Shown here one piece after another: positions 60,868 through 64,000 of a stretch of DNA of 64,000 bases. Each line of letters starts with the position of its first letter. Position 1 is the first letter of the stretch. Position numbers and translations under genes: made by a program. The notes beneath the pieces were generated by a model. That model searched no databases, was not told where the DNA came from, and saw nothing but the letters and a program-made list of their open reading frames with translations. This stretch comes from Bacteroidota bacterium (GTDB lineage Bacteria > Bacteroidota > Bacteroidia > 2-12-FULL-35-15). Where the stretch lies: positions 558,001 to 622,000 of the forward strand of contig JADKIU010000002.1 in assembly GCA_016722565.1 (NCBI GenBank), given 5' to 3'.

Positions 60868-63252
60868 TTAGAATTCAATGATGATTCCTAAGGTTGAAAG
60901 TGAAGTTCCCGAAGAATTATCAATCAACTTTGTTTTGTAAGCGGCCGGATTAGCCGGATCGGTTTGTGCATTCCCATCGGCATCTCTATCCAACACTAAG
61001 ATGGCAGGTTGATCGGATTTCGCGCGGTAAACATTCTGCAAATCATAATAGATGTCCAACGACCATTTTTTAAAGAAGAACTTTTTATCAATACGCATGT
61101 CCAACTGATGAAATGCTCTCAAACGATTTTCATTCAATTTAGAATAATCGGTCAACCCTCTTCCATTTAAATCCCAAACCGACTTCAGTGAGGATGTTTG
61201 AACATCAATCGGAGTATATGGTGTACCGCCCTGATAACGCCATTTAAATCCTGCCTCCCAATTGCGTTTGAATTTTTTACCGAACGTTGCTGAAACAATG
61301 TTCCCATTATCCCAAGCGGAAGGCTTGTCGTCTCCGTTTTTATCTTGAAACTGACTCTTCACCCAGGTATACGCAACAATACCATAAAATCCTTTAAACA
61401 ACTTTTGCTGAACCAAAAACTCTATTCCGTAGGCTTGTCCATCCGAAAGAGAAACAACCGGTTCATTGCCAATCACTCCAAAATCACCTCCCAGGTTAGC
61501 TAAACACAACGAATCACGAAGTGAAAACGGATAATTGGAATATTTTTTATAAAACCCTTCAACTGAAATCTTAGTATTAATTTTTGTATTGTATTCGAAG
61601 CCCGCCACCAAATGATCGTTGGTAATATAGGTAACTGAATTTGCTTTATTTGTTAATACATCTGCCGAATCACGATAACCTAAAATGGTGTAGGCCGGCA
61701 ACTGATAATACCTGCCTGCATTAAAATTGAAACTGAAAGCATCAGTAATATTGAATGCCAAAGAAAAACGAGGAGATAGTTGATTCAACGGATTGCTCAT
61801 CGCTGTTGAGTAATCCGAAAAATCGGTCCGCACACCCAATGAAACCAACATCCGTTGATTAAACAATACTTTACTGATTTGTCCGAATGCCGAATATTTA
61901 TTAAAATTCAATTTGGAGTCGAAATCAATGAGAACCGTTCCTCCAGGTGTGGTGATCTTATTAAAGGTCGAATTGGTATATGTTACATTTTCAAAACCTG
62001 CACCCACATTTATTTTAAATCCATTGTTACGATAGGTGTTTTCGATACGTACTTTGTTTTCGATTTCCTGAGAAACATAATCGAGCACTTTATTCGTGTC
62101 GATGCTTTCATCGTTGTTAAGGTATTTATACGAACGATTGTTTAGGTGATTTCGACTCACAACCAATGTCAAATAACTCTTTTCGAAGTAATGTTTATAG
62201 TTCGTTCCCAAAGCATAATTCCATTGTTTGTTCACCGGCAAATAACCCAAAATGTATTTCTGCTGTTCGGTTTCATTCGCATCCAAATTCAATTTAAAAT
62301 CATCATAAGCACCCAAGCCGATAAAGGAAATTTCGTTTTTATCGTTTAATCGGATTTTTGCTTTGAATTGAGCATCATTATAGATGGGCAAAAAAGGTAA
62401 TTCCAAAAGTTTAAATAGCCAACCCAAATAAGATCTTCGGGCGGAAACAATAAAGGTTGTTTTTTTACCAATCGGACCATCCAAGGTCAAACCTATATCG
62501 GAAGAACCTAATGTTGCTGTTGTAACAAGCTTTTCAGAATTACCATCCTTCATTTTAAAATCAAATACGGAGCTCAAGGCATTGCCACGGTTTACAGGAA
62601 AAGCGCCTGCATAAAAATCCACTTCACGAATAAAATTAACATTGATCATCCCAACGGGTCCACCGGAACCACCTTGCGTAGCAAAGTGATTGATATTCGG
62701 CACTTCAATCCCATCCAGATAAAATCGATTTTCATTGGGCGCGCCACCACGAATGATAATATCGTTACGGAAAGAAACGGTAGAGGCTACTCCGGGCAGC
62801 GACTGAATCACTTTGGAGATATCTCTGTTTCCTCCGGGATTCCGGTCGATTTCAGAAGAACCAATGGTGCGGAGGGAAACTGGACTTTCTTCTGTTTTGT
62901 TAAAAGGGGAAGCGGTGACTTCTACAACAGCTAAACTATCCGTTTTCTCATCCAAGCCAATGTTTAAAACCGTTGGGGTAAAATTATTTACTTGAATTTC
63001 AAAAATTGTTTTTTTGCTGAAACCCACAAAAGAAGCTGTAATATTATACAAACCAGGTGTTAAGTTTTTCAATTCATAATTTCCATCCAAATCGGTTGTC
63101 GCTGCAATTGACAAGGAAGTGATGCCTACTGAAGCAAATGGAATGGCTTCGTTGTTAATGGTATTAAATACTTTTCCTTTTATAACTCCATTCTGAGCAA
63201 CAGCAGAAAGAGAAAGACATAAAAGGAGAACAAAAAATAAATTCTTTTTCAT
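60868..63252 (-). CDS. TonB-dependent receptor with carboxypeptidase-regulatory-like N-terminus
   Basis: A 794-residue outer-membrane receptor from MKKNLFFVLLLCLSLSAVAQ. An upstream Met is rejected because it would overlap the YoaK-family gene. After the signal peptide, residues 22-105 are a CarboxypepD_reg-like domain (GVIKGKVFNTINNEAIPFASVGITSLSIAATTDLDGNYEL). The plug spans about 120-235 (SEIDRNPGGNRDISKVIQSLPGVASTVSFRNDIIIRGGAPNENRFYLDG), and the barrel follows with terminal strand STLGIIIEF ending in Phe. No SusD partner is adjacent, so it is not a clear glycan-uptake SusC pair. Substrate unknown. Confidence 0.9.
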   Translation of the reverse strand: MKKNLFFVLLLCLSLSAVAQNGVIKGKVFNTINNEAIPFASVGITSLSIAATTDLDGNYELKNLTPGLYNITASFVGFSKKTIFEIQVNNFTPTVLNIGLDEKTDSLAVVEVTASPFNKTEESPVSLRTIGSSEIDRNPGGNRDISKVIQSLPGVASTVSFRNDIIIRGGAPNENRFYLDGIEVPNINHFATQGGSGGPVGMINVNFIREVDFYAGAFPVNRGNALSSVFDFKMKDGNSEKLVTTATLGSSDIGLTLDGPIGKKTTFIVSARRSYLGWLFKLLELPFLPIYNDAQFKAKIRLNDKNEISFIGLGAYDDFKLNLDANETEQQKYILGYLPVNKQWNYALGTNYKHYFEKSYLTLVVSRNHLNNRSYKYLNNDESIDTNKVLDYVSQEIENKVRIENTYRNNGFKINVGAGFENVTYTNSTFNKITTPGGTVLIDFDSKLNFNKYSAFGQISKVLFNQRMLVSLGVRTDFSDYSTAMSNPLNQLSPRFSLAFNITDAFSFNFNAGRYYQLPAYTILGYRDSADVLTNKANSVTYITNDHLVAGFEYNTKINTKISVEGFYKKYSNYPFSLRDSLCLANLGGDFGVIGNEPVVSLSDGQAYGIEFLVQQKLFKGFYGIVAYTWVKSQFQDKNGDDKPSAWDNGNIVSATFGKKFKRNWEAGFKWRYQGGTPYTPIDVQTSSLKSVWDLNGRGLTDYSKLNENRLRAFHQLDMRIDKKFFFKKWSLDIYYDLQNVYRAKSDQPAILVLDRDADGNAQTDPANPAAYKTKLIDNSSGTSLSTLGIIIEF

Positions 63253-63307
63253 AAACAAATACGGTTTGGTAATAAACAAAATAGGGAAAGGTTTGTTCGG
63301 GTTGTTG

Positions 63308-64000
63308 TTAAAATTTTTTTCGTCTTTTTCGATACAATTTGTAATAGTTAAAAAGTAATACATCATATAAAATTGCCACCGCCAGAAAGGCGGAAGCCAA
63401 GATAAGAATCCCTAATGACAGATAAGAATATAAAAAGCCACCGAGCACACAACCGAGAAAAAAACAGCTGATAATCGCCAATCGCAGCTCAATACTTTGC
63501 GTTAATTTTTCACGTTGCTCTTTACGTTTGTAAAAAAAGAGTTGCGACAATTCAATCCCCAAATCGGTGAACAAGCCCGTTAAATGAGTCGTTCTAACGG
63601 TTGAGCTTGAAATTTGTGTCACCAGAGAATTTTGAACACCCATTGCAAACAAAAGAATACTCGCAACAATCGTATCTGAGAAACCTTTTTCAATCAGCAT
63701 CGTTCCGCAGGTACCGATAATGAAGAGCAAACTAATTTCTAAAAGCATCGGATATTTATGAGCCGATGTTTTCCCTTTTTTAAGAAAGTATTCCGTCAGA
63801 AAATTCGAAGAAAATGAGCCCAAAAGAAATGCAAAAATCAACAACAAAAAGCTCATCGCAAGACTATAATGTTTCAACACCAACTCTTCAGCAAAAAATG
63901 CAAAATGACCTGTCACATTTGTTGTTAATACTTTTAACTGCAAAACACCGGTTATGTTAACAATACCGGCAATAAACGAAAGCAAGGCCGCCAACCGCAG
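63308..64000 (-). CDS. YoaK/UPF0700-like membrane protein, truncated by window edge
   Basis: At least 230 residues, open to the right edge. Six helices of the YoaK (DUF1275) pattern: SFIAGIVNITGVLQLKVLTTNVTGHFAFFAEEL, SLAMSFLLLIFAFLLGSF, LLEISLLFIIGTCGTMLI, ILLFAMGVQNSLVTQISSSTVRTTHLTGLFTDLG, and a final CFFLGCVLGGFLYSY. The N-terminal segment lies beyond the window, so the start is unknown. Function of the family is unknown. Confidence 0.75.
   Translation of the reverse strand: MRLAALLSFIAGIVNITGVLQLKVLTTNVTGHFAFFAEELVLKHYSLAMSFLLLIFAFLLGSFSSNFLTEYFLKKGKTSAHKYPMLLEISLLFIIGTCGTMLIEKGFSDTIVASILLFAMGVQNSLVTQISSSTVRTTHLTGLFTDLGIELSQLFFYKRKEQREKLTQSIELRLAIISCFFLGCVLGGFLYSYLSLGILILASAFLAVAILYDVLLFNYYKLYRKRRKKF

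Noticed and set aside
63253..63366. Longer N-terminus of the TonB-dependent receptor
   Set aside because: The added residues precede a clear signal peptide and overlap the neighbouring gene.

Overview
The window is AT-rich chromosomal DNA from a member of the phylum Bacteroidota. The evidence is the recurring TAnnTTTG -7 promoter box upstream of many genes, type IX secretion (T9SS) sorting domains of types A and B, a TonB-dependent receptor with a carboxypeptidase-like N-terminal domain, and lineage-typical families (BT_3928-like DoxX protein, DUF1599, DUF6624, CHU_C domain). I cannot place it below phylum level. No rRNA operon, prophage, transposase gene or CRISPR array is visible.

Layout. 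1-4.6 kb: a YfiR-like lipoprotein, a small outer-membrane protein, tRNA-Arg(ACG) beside an unexplained hairpin-rich intergenic stretch, an SPFH/band-7 protein and a T9SS type B protein. 4.6-13.2 kb: a DEAD-box RNA helicase with a long leader, RNase P RNA, an Smr-domain protein, a phosphatase-superfamily lipoprotein, ComEC, a YbjN-like protein and a rhodanese lipoprotein. 13.2-24.0 kb: one long minus-strand gene run with tight spacing: a DoxX/thioredoxin-like membrane protein, an oligopeptide-type permease, a DUF6624 protein, tpiA, prmA, a 1495-residue exported protein, plsY and a carboxypeptidase-regulatory-like protein. 24.1-25.6 kb: a DUF1599 protein divergent from folP.

25.6-42.7 kb is an accessory region in which every gene lies on the minus strand: HigBA toxin-antitoxin, a PH-like protein, several small exported proteins, MepB, an ArsR/SRPBCC pair, a beta-propeller protein, a muconolactone-isomerase-like protein, a TPR-SpoIIE phosphatase, a GNAT acetyltransferase, a glyoxalase-transglutaminase fusion and an M36 metalloprotease. 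Transcription units here are separated by copies of a roughly 60-130 bp palindromic element that carries a common promoter-like end. This is the most unusual feature of the window. 42.8-49.4 kb: a CXXCH T9SS protein, an AraC regulator, a PhnP-like hydrolase, a histidine kinase, IscS and GlmM. 49.6-60.8 kb, plus strand: a TPR protein, phosphosulfolactate synthase, rhodanese, a DedA protein, an AAA ATPase, aroE, uvrB, a hypothetical gene, recQ and an RlmI-like methyltransferase. 60.9-64.0 kb: a TonB-dependent receptor and a YoaK-family protein cut by the window edge.

Two cross-cutting observations. Five genes, including uvrB, a DEAD-box helicase and the RlmI-like methyltransferase, each need one or two single-base corrections, mostly in short homopolymers, to restore a full-length frame. 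This looks like residual long-read sequencing error rather than gene decay. An 8-bp tandem repeat (GTGACTAG and stop-preserving variants) sits at the 3' ends of genes at four separate loci.
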